The translations under genes and the position numbers were made by a program. A stretch of 64,000 nt of DNA from WHSO01 sp050485485 (GTDB lineage Bacteria; Pseudomonadota; Alphaproteobacteria; SMXQ01). The DNA lies in the NCBI GenBank assembly GCA_050485485.1, contig JBJHBM010000007.1, forward strand, positions 21,472 to 85,471. Direction: 5' to 3'. Of the stretch, positions 1-9,261 are shown piece by piece. The notes beneath the pieces are model-generated. The model worked only from the letters and a program-made list of their open reading frames with translations, was not told where the DNA came from and did not search any database. Positions within the stretch are counted from its first letter, which is position 1, and the number at the start of each line of letters is the position of its first letter.

Positions 1-587
1 TCCGGCTTCGGCTTCTCCACCAGCCCCTTGACCTCGGCGAGCGAGCCGTCATCCGCACCCACATCGAGGACTCCATACCGGCTGGTGAGTTCGCGCGGCA
101 CTTCCTCGACCGCCACGACGTTGCCTCCGGTGCTGTCGTGCACGGCCACCATCTGCGCGATCGCCGCAGGCGATTCCTCCATCAGATCGTCAGGCAGGAT
201 CACGGCAAATGGCTCTTCGCCTACCAGTTCGCGCGCACAACCGACCGCATGGCCGAGACCGAGCGGCGCATCCTGGCGCACGCAATGGACCGCGCCCGGC
301 GCCGGCTCACGCGCGCGCAAGGCGTCCACCAGCTTGCGGTCCTTGCGGGAAAGCTCGGCCTCGAGGCCGGGATCGAGAGAGAAATAGGCACGCAGCCAAG
401 GCTCGTTGCGCGCGCCAGTGATGAAGATGAACGTATCGATTCCCGCAGCACGAGCTTCGTTCACGGCATAATCGATCAGGGGACGATCGACGATCGGCAG
501 CAGCTCCTTCGGCACCACCTTGGTCGCAGGAAGAAAGCGCGTTCCCAATCCGGCGACCGGGAACACCGCCTTTCGGACCTTGGCCAT
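1..587 (-). CDS. galU: UTP-glucose-1-phosphate uridylyltransferase, N-terminal part (runs off the window)
   Basis: Makes UDP-glucose from UTP and glucose-1-phosphate in the cytoplasm, feeding surface polysaccharide synthesis. Residues 12-23 read AGLGTRFLPATK, followed by the VVPKELLPI segment; together these are the nucleotide-binding signature of GalU-type nucleotidyltransferases. About 195 residues are present of the roughly 290-300 usual for the family; the rest lies beyond base 1. The ATG at 585-587 starts directly at the MAKVRKAVFPVAG segment expected for GalU. It lies 83 bases downstream of the J-domain gene on the same strand and may be read from the same transcript. Confidence 0.93.
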   Translation of the reverse strand, partial: MAKVRKAVFPVAGLGTRFLPATKVVPKELLPIVDRPLIDYAVNEARAAGIDTFIFITGARNEPWLRAYFSLDPGLEAELSRKDRKLVDALRAREPAPGAVHCVRQDAPLGLGHAVGCARELVGEEPFAVILPDDLMEESPAAIAQMVAVHDSTGGNVVAVEEVPRELTSRYGVLDVGADDGSLAEVKGLVEKPKP

Positions 588-670
588 CAGAAATCAGTCC
601 TTGTCGAGGGATACATCGGTGCAACCTTTGTGCCACAGCCGCGACGGCCAAGGCAAGTGACCAGCCTGAG

Positions 671-1399
671 TCATCGGCCCTTCATAAGCACGTCCTTGGC
701 CCGGTTGAGCTGGGCCGCAAGGTAGGTGGAGCCGCCCCGGTCGGGGTGCATCTTGGCCATCAGGCGGCGATGGGCTTCCTTGATCTCGCCGGGCCCCGCC
801 CCCCGGGAAAGGCCTAATATCTCCAGCGCCTCGTCTTCGCTCATGCTGCCCGTGCCGGCACCGGAGCGCCCACCGCTGCCCGCCCCCCCCGTACCGGAGC
901 CAGCGCCGGCGGCACCCTCGCGCCAGTCCGACCCATGGGTACGATCGAGATAGGCCTCCAGCACACGGACCGAATCCGGATCCGCGCCGACCTCGTCGTG
1001 CAGCGCAAGCAGTTCTTCGAGATTCATGCCGCCCAAGTCGCGCCCGGCGAAACGTCCCCGCTGGACGATACCCCGCATAGTGCCGGAATCGTGATCGAGC
1101 TCCATCCTGAGCCATCCGGTGTCGACGGAGGACGTTGTGCCCGACGACGGGCCTTGAGCATTGCGCTGCCGAATCCGGCTGGAACGCCAGTGGAAATAGA
1201 ACGGCAGCGCGAACGGCAAGGCGTAGAACAAAATGTGGAGCTTTCCGGTCACGGCCAGGAAGACCGGCACCGCCGTCAGAATAAGGCCGAGCGCCACCCG
1301 CACGAACCACGCCAGCACCACGGGATTGGCCGAGGCCAGCCCGCGAGCGAGCAGCAGCAGCCCGGCAACCAGCGCGACACCCAGCACCAAGTAGGCCAA
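671..1399 (-). CDS. Membrane-anchored J-domain (DnaJ-like) protein
   Basis: A 242-residue protein with two or three hydrophobic segments in the first 70 residues, a middle region of little recognisable similarity, a Gly/Ala/Ser-rich linker (about 160-185) and a short J-domain at the very C terminus. The HPD motif needed to stimulate an Hsp70 partner is at residues 218-220, within KMHPDRGGS. This architecture, membrane anchor first and J-domain last, resembles the alphaproteobacterial Tim14/DjlA-like proteins. It probably recruits DnaK to the inner membrane; the client is unknown. It starts 16 bases after the VWA gene, so the two are probably cotranscribed. Confidence 0.85.
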   Translation of the reverse strand: MAYLVLGVALVAGLLLLARGLASANPVVLAWFVRVALGLILTAVPVFLAVTGKLHILFYALPFALPFYFHWRSSRIRQRNAQGPSSGTTSSVDTGWLRMELDHDSGTMRGIVQRGRFAGRDLGGMNLEELLALHDEVGADPDSVRVLEAYLDRTHGSDWREGAAGAGSGTGGAGSGGRSGAGTGSMSEDEALEILGLSRGAGPGEIKEAHRRLMAKMHPDRGGSTYLAAQLNRAKDVLMKGR

Positions 1400-1415
1400 C
1401 GTGTCGTCCCTCCGC

Positions 1416-2141
1416 TCAGGAACGCATCGAGCTGGTCAGCAGCTTCACCATGCCGCCGCGGTCGTTCGACAGCTTCTCGAGAGCCTTGCGCCCGCCTGCC
1501 GCATAGACGGCGACCGCCGACAGCAACTCCTTGAGCTGACCTGCCGCACCGCTGTCGAAGGCGCAGTAGGCGCCCTTGGAAAGTTTCGCCATCTGACGGA
1601 AGGCGCGCGCCGCGATGGGATCGTTTCCTTCGTGGAAGATGAACATGGGCACGCCGAGAAGCCCGAGCTCCCCCGCCCGCTGGCACACGTCGTCGATGTC
1701 CTCTTCCAGGCAGTCGCCCACGAATACGAGCGCGTCCACCTGGTTCCCGCGGGTCTCCTTGATCGCGTGGTCGAGAACGCGGCGAATCTGGGTATGACCG
1801 CCGAGGCATCGCACGGCGGTCATCCGCCGCACCAGTTCCGCCGGGCTGGAGACCCACGGGCTTGCCTTGCACTCGGCAAAGCCGCGATAGAACACGAGTT
1901 GCACCTCGAGCCCGCCCAGCGCGTCGGTCACGCTGAACATCTCCCCCTGGAGATGGCAGGCACGGTCCCAGGTCGGCTCGCGGCTCGCGGTCGCATCCAT
2001 CGCGAACAGGAGGCGGCCGCGCCGTCCACCCTCACGGGCGGGCGCGGCGGCAACGGCCTTCAGGAACCGGTCCACGTCCGCCCCCCCACCCCTGGCGGGA
2101 GCCTCGGTGCCGGTCGGCTTGATGTCGCGCTTGTCGGCCAT
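1416..2141 (-). CDS. VWA-like domain protein
   Basis: A 241-residue cytoplasmic protein without a signal peptide. The strand ending in D49-A-T-A-S53 matches a MIDAS metal site (DxSxS with Thr in the second position). The later GGHTQ threonine and the FVGDCLEED aspartate fit the other two MIDAS loops. The first 40 residues look disordered (Gly/Ala-rich). VWA proteins bind partners through the metal site; the partner here is unknown. It is immediately upstream of the J-domain gene, which suggests a shared role in protein handling, but that is inference from position only. Confidence 0.75.
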   Translation of the reverse strand: MADKRDIKPTGTEAPARGGGADVDRFLKAVAAAPAREGGRRGRLLFAMDATASREPTWDRACHLQGEMFSVTDALGGLEVQLVFYRGFAECKASPWVSSPAELVRRMTAVRCLGGHTQIRRVLDHAIKETRGNQVDALVFVGDCLEEDIDDVCQRAGELGLLGVPMFIFHEGNDPIAARAFRQMAKLSKGAYCAFDSGAAGQLKELLSAVAVYAAGGRKALEKLSNDRGGMVKLLTSSMRS

Positions 2142-2311
2142 CTCGATCCTTTCCCTTTATATAAGCAATCGCGCCCGGTCGAGATAGGGCAGACGGATGC
2201 CCTGCTTCGCCGAATCGCCGGAATTGCCCTCTTTTCAGGCCGAAACACCTGCTTTAGTTTGAATTTCAAGCGGGCAGCGACCCGCGGAACCGGCGAGGGG
2301 GGAGGAACGAG

Positions 2312-3550
2312 TTGGCCGAGGCCGAGGGAACGGCGGCGCACGAACGGGCGGCGGACTCCGTTCCCAAAAAAGCGATCTATGCGGCCTTCGGCGTCGGGCT
2401 TACCGCCAACGCGGTGGCCCTGATGCTCAAGGTGGTGTTCCCGCTGTGGGCGATCCACCTCGCCATGACGCCCTCGGAAATCGGCTTCGCGGTCGCCGCC
2501 AGCGCGCTGATGCCGTTCCTGCTCTCGATCCAGGGCGGCGCGCTGATGGATCGGCTGGGCACGCGCCGCGTCACGCTGGCCTACGTCGTCACCACCGCCG
2601 TCCTGACACCGTTCTACCCGATGCTCCCGTTCTTCGCGGCGATCATCTTCCTGCAACTCGTGACCGGCCTCACCTCCAACATGGGCTGGGTCGGCGCCCA
2701 AACCCTGATCTGCAACCTGTCGGGGGGAACCACGAGGCTGATGTCGCAGTTCTCGGTGGCGGGCAAGCTCGGCACCCTGGTCGCCCCGATCGCGGTCGGG
2801 GCCGCCTGGGATCTGGGCGGGCCGTGGGGCGCCTTTCTGTTTATCACCGCCGCATCGTGGCTGGTGGTTCTGGCGCTGTGGATGGCCCCGTCCGACCCCG
2901 ACACCACGCCGCGTCCGACCGCGGCCACCGTGCTGCGCGAGCTGACTCCCAAGGCGTCCGACTACATCCGGGCGTTCTCCATGATCGCCATGCCCGTCGT
3001 CGCCTTCGTGGTGATGATGAGCGCCTTGCGCATCTCGTCTTCAGCGGTGCAGACCTCCTTCTACGTTGTGTACCTGCAGGAAATCGGTCTGCTCGGCACC
3101 GTCATCGGTATCCTGATTTCCATATCGGAAGGCGCAGGGCTTCTCGGGGCATTGATGGCGAGCTTCTGGGAGCGCTTCTTCAAGCCCCACTGGGTCTTCA
3201 TCGGCTTCGTCATCATGTCGCTTGCCTGCGTTTCGATTACGCCGCTGCTCGGCGGAATCGTCCTGCTGCTCGTGATCGCGAGCTTCGGACGCGGCTATGC
3301 ACAGGGCCTCAGCCAGCCGGTAATGTTCGGCATCCTTTCGCGCGCCGTGAGCCGCAGCGAACAAGGAACCTCAGTCGGCCTGCGCACGACTTCCAACCGC
3401 TTCGCTACCATGATCGTGCCGGCGGTAATGGGCGTGCTCGCGGAACATGTCGGGATAGAGGAAAGCTTCTACTGGACCGGCGGCACCCTCGCCCTCTTGT
3501 GCCTTGCCGTCGCCTTCTATGTGCGCCGCGTACCCGGGTTCAGGACATGA
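2312..3550 (+). CDS. MFS transporter, copy 1 of a tandem quadruplet
   Basis: A 412-residue major facilitator superfamily permease with about 12 hydrophobic segments. Motif A is at residues 75-86 (GGALMDRLGTRR), followed by GWVGAQ after the next helices, a central cytoplasmic loop ending in TPKASDY, and a C-half signature with SQPVM, then GLRTTSNR. The start is TTG at 2312, chosen because GGAGGA lies 5-11 bases upstream and no ATG fits. Copies 2-4 share each of these signatures. The substrate cannot be read from sequence. It is the first gene of the plus-strand block and is transcribed divergently from the VWA gene. Confidence 0.88.
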   Translation: MAEAEGTAAHERAADSVPKKAIYAAFGVGLTANAVALMLKVVFPLWAIHLAMTPSEIGFAVAASALMPFLLSIQGGALMDRLGTRRVTLAYVVTTAVLTPFYPMLPFFAAIIFLQLVTGLTSNMGWVGAQTLICNLSGGTTRLMSQFSVAGKLGTLVAPIAVGAAWDLGGPWGAFLFITAASWLVVLALWMAPSDPDTTPRPTAATVLRELTPKASDYIRAFSMIAMPVVAFVVMMSALRISSSAVQTSFYVVYLQEIGLLGTVIGILISISEGAGLLGALMASFWERFFKPHWVFIGFVIMSLACVSITPLLGGIVLLLVIASFGRGYAQGLSQPVMFGILSRAVSRSEQGTSVGLRTTSNRFATMIVPAVMGVLAEHVGIEESFYWTGGTLALLCLAVAFYVRRVPGFRT

Positions 3551-3554
3551 GCCG

Positions 3555-4796
3555 ATGACCGGCCGTCCCGCGCCGCCGCGCCGCACGGTCGGCCTCGCCT
3601 ACGGCACCGGCCTGCTCGGACTCGGGCTGATGGACGGCTACGTCTTCCTCGTCCCTTTGTGGGCGGTGCTTCTGGGAGCGAGCGCCACCGAGGTCGGGCT
3701 TCTGGTGGGCGCGCGCGCGGTGTTGCCATGCCTGCTCACGATCCACGGCGGCATCCTGATGGACCGCTACGGCCCGCGCCGCGTCATGGCGGTCTTCGTG
3801 CTCGTGATCATGGCGCTCACCCCTCTCTACCCGACATTGCCCTGGTTCCCGGTGCTGATGGCGCTCCAGCTCGTGCTCGGCCTCGCCCTCAGCATCCAGT
3901 GGGTCGGCGCCCAGACCGTGATGGCGCACCTCGCGGTCGGCGATGCGACCTATCTCGGACGCTTCTCCTTCGCCTCGCGGATCGGCACCTTCATCGCGCC
4001 GATCGTCTTCGGCCTGCTGTGGGATCTGACCTCGCCGTGGGTGTCGTTCGCGGGCGTAACCGCCTGGGCCGCGCTCATGCTCGCGCTCACGATGCTGCTG
4101 CCCGCCGGCGACATGCGTCACAGGAGCGACGATGCACCGCCCCCTCCACGGCCGGCCGAGAGGCCGCGGCCACGCTTCACCGATTTCCTGCCGCGTCTCG
4201 GCGACTACCGCCAGACGCTGGCCCTGGTGGCGATCCCGGCGATGGCGGTCTCCATGGCCGCCTGCTTCCTGCGCAACACCACCTCGGGCATGCAGAATTC
4301 GATCTACATCGTCTATTTGGAGCAGATCGGTCACACCGGCACCGTCATCGGCATCCTGTTCGCCGCCCTCGAAGGCGCGAGCGGGCTCGGCTCGCTCGCG
4401 GCAGGCAGGGTCGCCCGCAAGGCCTCCGCTTTCGCACTGCTGGTCGGCACCACCGCCGCCGCAATCCTCCTCATCGCGATCACGCCGCTGCTGGGAGGCG
4501 TGGTGGCGTTCCTGCTGATCGCCCAGGTTGCGCGCGGCTTCATCCAGGGCATCAACCAGCCGCTCATGTTCGCGGTGCAGTCGCGCGCCGTACCGCCCGA
4601 CCGGCAAGGCGCCGCCGTCTCTCTCCGTGTCACGACCAACCGCCTGTCCGCGATCCTGATTCCGCCGATCGTGGGCGCGGTCGCCGACACCGCCGGCATA
4701 GGTGCCAGCTTCCTGATCATGGGCGCGGCACTGACCGCCGCGACGCTGGTGCTGTGGCTGTTCGCGCGTCGCGTGCCCGACGCCGCGCGCACATGA
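3555..4796 (+). CDS. MFS transporter, copy 2 of a tandem quadruplet
   Basis: A 413-residue MFS permease with about 12 membrane segments. Motif A is at residues 65-76 (GGILMDRYGPRR), then QWVGAQ, the loop ending PRLGDY, and NQPLM with SLRVTTNR in the C-half. The ATG at 3555 lies 4 bases after the stop of copy 1, so translational coupling is likely. An in-frame upstream ATG at 3504 lies inside copy 1 and is less likely. It is clearly homologous to the other three copies but well diverged, so this is not a recent duplication. Confidence 0.88.
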   Translation: MTGRPAPPRRTVGLAYGTGLLGLGLMDGYVFLVPLWAVLLGASATEVGLLVGARAVLPCLLTIHGGILMDRYGPRRVMAVFVLVIMALTPLYPTLPWFPVLMALQLVLGLALSIQWVGAQTVMAHLAVGDATYLGRFSFASRIGTFIAPIVFGLLWDLTSPWVSFAGVTAWAALMLALTMLLPAGDMRHRSDDAPPPPRPAERPRPRFTDFLPRLGDYRQTLALVAIPAMAVSMAACFLRNTTSGMQNSIYIVYLEQIGHTGTVIGILFAALEGASGLGSLAAGRVARKASAFALLVGTTAAAILLIAITPLLGGVVAFLLIAQVARGFIQGINQPLMFAVQSRAVPPDRQGAAVSLRVTTNRLSAILIPPIVGAVADTAGIGASFLIMGAALTAATLVLWLFARRVPDAART

Positions 4797-4893
4797 ATGG
4801 TGGCCGTGGCGCCACACCTGCGCACGGCAGGCTTTGCGCGGAACCGCGGAGGGCATTAGATTGAGCGGCAAAAATGCCCCAGGAGGATTCCCC

Positions 4894-6132
4894 ATGACCC
4901 GGCCCCCGCAGGAGCGCGTCGCCTCGCGACGCGCGGAATACGGCACTTATGCTGCCGGGTCGCTCACCGACGGCCAAGCCGAACTGATCGGCTTCATCAT
5001 TCCGCTCTATGCCCTGTTTCTCGGCCTGTCTCCGATCGAGCTCGGCGTCCTGATCAGCGCCAAGGCGGTGCTGCCCTCGATCTTCGCCATTCACGGCGGC
5101 GTCTTGATGGACCGCTTCGGCACCCGGCTGGTGCTGCTGCTCACCGGCGCCGCCTGCACGGTGATGCCGCCTCTGTTCGCGATCGCGACCTGGTTTCCAG
5201 CCCTGCTACTGCTGCAGATGGCGATCGGGCTGGTCAGCTCGTTCTCGTGGATGGGCGCCCAGGCAATGGTCGTCGCCGTCAGCAAGAACGACAATCGCAT
5301 CGTCGGACGTTTCGCGTTCTTCGCGCGTGTCGGCGTGATGGTCGCCCCGATCCTGGCCGGAGTGATGTGGGACTTCCTGCCCCACTGGGTCTCGTTCATG
5401 GTGGTCGCATGCGTGGGCGCCGGCTTCTGGCTTGCCGTGCGCGCCGTCCCCGCCGCTGAAGTGGGAAGGAACATGACGCGTGACGAACGTACGCCGTTCC
5501 GCATCGGCGATATCATGCCCCGCCTGTCCGACTACATCGGCGCGATCGGCCTGCTCGTAATCCCGCTGGTGGCCTTTGTCGTAATCGTATCCTCGGTGCG
5601 CATCTCCTCAGCCCTGATGCAGCAGTCGTTCTACATCCTCTATCTCAAGGACATCGGCCTTCAGGCCACCGTGATCGGAGCCTTCGTCACCCTGTCCCAG
5701 CTCATGGCCGCGCTCGGGACCCTGTCGGCGGCATGGTTCGCGCGCTTCATCCATCCCAACTGGGTGTTCCTGGGCGCGGTCACGGTCTCGGTGTTCTTCG
5801 TCTACACCACGCCGCTCTACGGCAGCGCGTTGGTGATCCTGGCCATCGCCATCGCGATCCGCGGCTTCGCCCAGGGCACCAGCCAGCCGCTGATGTACAC
5901 CATCCTGTCGCGGGCAGTGAGCAAGGAAACCCAGGCCACCTCCATAGGGCTGCGCGCCACCGGCAACCGCGTCACCAACCTTGTCGTTCCGGTCTTCATG
6001 GGGACGGTAGCCGAGCTGTGGGGCCTCAACGCGACCTTTTACGTCACCGGCGCCGTGCTGCTCGCGATCATGGCGGTGACCGGCCTATGGCTCGCGCTCG
6101 CCAAGCCGCGCCAGAAGGCCCAACCGACATGA
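4894..6132 (+). CDS. MFS transporter, copy 3 of a tandem quadruplet
   Basis: A 412-residue MFS permease. Motif A is at residues 68-79 (GGVLMDRFGTRL, with the last Arg replaced by Leu), then SWMGAQ, PRLSDY and SQPLM with GLRATGNR. The ATG at 4894 follows a strong AGGAGG at 4881-4886. An earlier in-frame ATG at 4834 lacks such a site. The 97-base gap after copy 2 is the only real spacing in the quadruplet and might hold a separate promoter, though I could not pick one with confidence. Its stop overlaps the start of copy 4. Confidence 0.88.
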   Translation: MTRPPQERVASRRAEYGTYAAGSLTDGQAELIGFIIPLYALFLGLSPIELGVLISAKAVLPSIFAIHGGVLMDRFGTRLVLLLTGAACTVMPPLFAIATWFPALLLLQMAIGLVSSFSWMGAQAMVVAVSKNDNRIVGRFAFFARVGVMVAPILAGVMWDFLPHWVSFMVVACVGAGFWLAVRAVPAAEVGRNMTRDERTPFRIGDIMPRLSDYIGAIGLLVIPLVAFVVIVSSVRISSALMQQSFYILYLKDIGLQATVIGAFVTLSQLMAALGTLSAAWFARFIHPNWVFLGAVTVSVFFVYTTPLYGSALVILAIAIAIRGFAQGTSQPLMYTILSRAVSKETQATSIGLRATGNRVTNLVVPVFMGTVAELWGLNATFYVTGAVLLAIMAVTGLWLALAKPRQKAQPT

Positions 6133-7364
6133 GCCAGGGTTCCGGCGAAACCGGGCGCATCCCCCTTCGCACCCAGCTCGCGGTCTATTTCACCGGCGCC
6201 TTCGGCAATTCCACCGAAAACGTGGTCTCGGTCGTGCTGCCGTTGTGGGCGCTCTCCCTGGGGGCCTCGCCGCTCGAGATCGGCATCATCATCGGTGCGC
6301 GTCACCTGCTGACGATGGTGTTCTCGATTCACGGCGGGGCGCTGATGGACCGCCTGGGGACGCGCCGCGTCCTGGTCGCCGTGAGCGCCATCGGCGCGGT
6401 GATGCCGCTGATCGTGCCGCTCACCCCGTTGATCTGGACCACCATCGCGATCCAGATGATCGCGGGCTTTTCCTCCACCTTCGGCTGGATGGGGGCCCAG
6501 GCGCAGATCGGCGAGATCATGCGCGGCAGCGCGGTTCACGCCGGGCGGCTCAGCTTCGTGCTGCGGCTGGCCCAGCTCTCGGGCCCGCCCGCCGCCGGCT
6601 TCGCCTGGGACACGGGCGGCCCCTGGGGCGGCTTCGGATTCCTCGCACTCTGGGGGGCCTGCCTGTTCGCGGCCTCGGCGGCCCTGCCCAAGCCGCCGTC
6701 CGAAGGCCCGATGCCGAAGGTCCGCGCCGCCGACCTGGTGCCGCGCCTCGGCGATTATTTCGCCGCCCTGCGCCTGCTCGCGGTTCCCGCCATCCTGCTG
6801 ATCGTCATGGTGACGGTGGTGCGGATGGGCGCCAACGGTGTCCAGAACTCGTTCTACGTCGTCTATCTCAAGGACATCGGGTACACCGGCACGCTGATCG
6901 GGACACTGCTCGGCGCCGCCTCGCTGCTCGGCTTCGTGGGCTCGCTTTCGGTCGGGCCGCTGATGCGGGTCTTCAATCGCTTCTGGCTACTGATCGCGAC
7001 CGTCACACTCGGCATCGTGTTCATCGCGATCACGCCGCTGCTCGGCGGCATCTACGTCCTGCTGCTGGCGGCGATCGCGCTCCGGGGCGGCACCATGGGC
7101 CTGTCGCAGCCGCTGATGATCTCGATCCTCGCCCAGAACGCCGGCAGCGGCAATCAGGGAAAGGGGGTGGGCCTGCGCACCACTGCCAACCGCCTGACCT
7201 CGCTCACGGTTCCGGTGGCGATGGGCGCCGTGGTGGAAGTGGTGGGGCTCGAATGGAGCTTCCTGGTGGTGGGCGGCGCGCTGATCGCGGGCATGCTGGC
7301 GATCGCGCTCCACGTCCGCTACGGCACCAGGCTCGTCGCCGAAACCCGGCGACCGTCCGGGTAA
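6129..7364 (+). CDS. MFS transporter, copy 4 of a tandem quadruplet
   Basis: A 411-residue MFS permease. Motif A is at residues 69-80 (GGALMDRLGTRR), then GWMGAQ, PRLGDY, and SQPLM with GLRTTANR. Its ATG at 6129 overlaps the TGA of copy 3 in an ATGA arrangement, which indicates translational coupling. The segment QNSFYVVYLKDIG at the start of the second half is matched in the other three copies (for example SFYILYLKDIG in copy 3). The substrate is unknown. An FAD oxidoreductase gene follows 88 bases downstream. Confidence 0.88.
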   Translation: MSQGSGETGRIPLRTQLAVYFTGAFGNSTENVVSVVLPLWALSLGASPLEIGIIIGARHLLTMVFSIHGGALMDRLGTRRVLVAVSAIGAVMPLIVPLTPLIWTTIAIQMIAGFSSTFGWMGAQAQIGEIMRGSAVHAGRLSFVLRLAQLSGPPAAGFAWDTGGPWGGFGFLALWGACLFAASAALPKPPSEGPMPKVRAADLVPRLGDYFAALRLLAVPAILLIVMVTVVRMGANGVQNSFYVVYLKDIGYTGTLIGTLLGAASLLGFVGSLSVGPLMRVFNRFWLLIATVTLGIVFIAITPLLGGIYVLLLAAIALRGGTMGLSQPLMISILAQNAGSGNQGKGVGLRTTANRLTSLTVPVAMGAVVEVVGLEWSFLVVGGALIAGMLAIALHVRYGTRLVAETRRPSG

Positions 7365-7452
7365 CGTTGACCGGCGGCCCCGCCGCGCCGGCGGTTCCTT
7401 GACCGCCCGCGCGGGCGGCCCCTACACTCCGGCGCGGAAAGGGCACGATCGC

Positions 7453-8571
7453 ATGGCGGAACGGACCGATTGCATCGTCATCGGCGCGGGCGTCGTCGGG
7501 CTCGCGGTCGCTCGCGCGCTCGCCCGGGCAGGACGCGAGGTGGTGATCCTCGAGGCCGAGACCGCGCCCGGCCAGCATACGTCCTCGCGCAACACCGGCT
7601 GCATCCATGCCGGCATGGGGTATGTCCCGGGTAGCCTCAAGTCGCGCCTCGCCCTGCGGGGCAAGAAGCTCATGTACGAATTCTGCGAGGCCTACGGGGT
7701 CGCGCACCGCCGCCTCGGCAAGCTCGTCGTCGCGGTGGACGAAGCCGGCTTGCCCAAGCTCGACGCCCTGATCCGGCTGGCCGAGGCCAACGGGCTCCAC
7801 GACCTGCGGCGCATGGACCCCGCCGAGGTGCGCGAGATGGAGCCGGAGCTTGCCTTTGCGGGGGCCGTATTCTCCCCCTCCTCCGGCATCGTCGATCAGC
7901 ACGACCTGATGCAGGCCATTCTGGGCGATGCCGAAACCCACGGCGCCGTGCTCGCACTGGAGGCGCCGGTTCTCGGCGGGCGCGTGCTGCCGGACGGCAT
8001 CGAGCTCGACGTTGGCGGCGTGGAGCGTACCGCGATCCGCGCCCGCACGGTCGTCAACGCGGCCGGGCTCGGCGCGCAGGCGGTCGCGCGCGCCATCAAG
8101 GGGATTCGCCCGGAAAGCGTGCCAGGGCAGGTGCTCACGCGCGGCTGCTATTTCATGCTGCGGGGACGCGCGCCGTTCTCCCACCTGATCTATCCGCTGC
8201 CCGACGCCAACCACAAGGGCACGGTCCACGTCAGCCTCGACATGGGCGGGCAGCTCCGTTTCGGGCCCGACAGCGCGCCGGTCGACCGCATCAACTACAC
8301 CGTGGATCCTGAGCGCGCCTCCGCCTTCTATGCCGCGGCACGCCTGTTCTGGCCCGGCCTCAAGGACGGCGATCTGGTTCCCGGCTATGCGGGCATCCGT
8401 CCCAAGCTCAATGCCGGACGCGCCTCCGAAAACGATTTCGTCGTGCAAGGCCCGGAGACACACGGCGTCCCGGGCTTGGTGTGCCTCTATGGGATCGAAA
8501 GCCCAGGGCTCACGTCGTCACTCGCCATCGCCGAGCATGTCGCCACGCTTGCCCAGCCGGCGGAGGCCTGA
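7453..8571 (+). CDS. FAD-dependent oxidoreductase, L-2-hydroxyglutarate oxidase (LhgO)-like
   Basis: A 372-residue DAO-family flavoenzyme. The N-terminal Rossmann motif GAGVVG is at residues 11-16, followed by the SSRNTGCIHAGMGY segment, close to the S-x-R-N-x-G-x-I-H-A-G signature of L-2-hydroxyglutarate dehydrogenases. The C terminus has GIESPGLTSSLAIAEH, also typical of that family. It probably oxidises an L-2-hydroxy acid; L-2-hydroxyglutarate is the best guess but a related substrate is possible. The ATG at 7453 puts the FAD motif at its usual distance from the start. The MFS quadruplet ends 88 bases upstream. Confidence 0.82.
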   Translation: MAERTDCIVIGAGVVGLAVARALARAGREVVILEAETAPGQHTSSRNTGCIHAGMGYVPGSLKSRLALRGKKLMYEFCEAYGVAHRRLGKLVVAVDEAGLPKLDALIRLAEANGLHDLRRMDPAEVREMEPELAFAGAVFSPSSGIVDQHDLMQAILGDAETHGAVLALEAPVLGGRVLPDGIELDVGGVERTAIRARTVVNAAGLGAQAVARAIKGIRPESVPGQVLTRGCYFMLRGRAPFSHLIYPLPDANHKGTVHVSLDMGGQLRFGPDSAPVDRINYTVDPERASAFYAAARLFWPGLKDGDLVPGYAGIRPKLNAGRASENDFVVQGPETHGVPGLVCLYGIESPGLTSSLAIAEHVATLAQPAEA

Positions 8572-8579
8572 GCGACCGC

Positions 8580-9248
8580 ATGGTCGAGATGCTCTACCTC
8601 GTCATCGGGCTGATGATCGTGATGGCGGCAATACCAGTCCTGGCGACGCTGTCGCTGACGCTCGCGGTGTGTAAGCGCTTCGTCATGCGCTTCCACGATC
8701 CGGTGGAATTCTACCGGTTCCGCGTCCGCCTCGGCGGCAATGTCGCCTACTTCGTCGCGCTTCTGAACGCCATCGCCGTGCTCTACTACTTCATCGCGGC
8801 GGGCCTGCCGATGGGCGAACGGTTCGATCTGTGGTTCAGGGTGGCCGCCCAACGCCTGCCGGAAGGCTGGTACATCGCCACGGCGCTCGTGTTCCTGGTG
8901 GGCGGATTCCTGCTCAAGGTGCTGCGTTCGCGCACCCTCGCGCTGCTCTTGCTGTTTCTTTTCCTGTTCCAGATCGCGATCGAGCTGTCCCCCACCCTGT
9001 TCGCGCTCGCGCGCGACCCAGGGCTGTTCGCCCGCTTCTTCGAGGAGATCGCGCGCATGCGAGAGACCCACGCCAACGTCGGCGGCATACCGGGTACCGT
9101 GATGGGCACCATCCTCGCGGGGCTGGTTTACGGCATCGCCATCCAGCTTGCCTATTACGCCCTGGCGGTCGCATCCTTCGCGATCTCGCTGCACGGCACG
9201 GCCAGGCTCTCGCACCTCGACGAACGTCGCTTCCGCGCCCCGGCCTGA
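8580..9248 (+). CDS. Unknown integral membrane protein
   Basis: A 222-residue protein I do not recognise. It has about five hydrophobic stretches (roughly residues 3-28, 55-78, 100-118, 122-140 and 175-205), a central loop of about 40 residues with acidic and aromatic positions, and a charged C terminus ending ERRFRAPA. The ATG at 8580 is 8 bases after the FAD oxidoreductase stop, and marC follows 13 bases after its own stop, so the three probably share one transcript. No catalytic motif is visible. Confidence 0.7.
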   Translation: MVEMLYLVIGLMIVMAAIPVLATLSLTLAVCKRFVMRFHDPVEFYRFRVRLGGNVAYFVALLNAIAVLYYFIAAGLPMGERFDLWFRVAAQRLPEGWYIATALVFLVGGFLLKVLRSRTLALLLLFLFLFQIAIELSPTLFALARDPGLFARFFEEIARMRETHANVGGIPGTVMGTILAGLVYGIAIQLAYYALAVASFAISLHGTARLSHLDERRFRAPA

Positions 9249-9261
9249 AGGATTGCCGATC

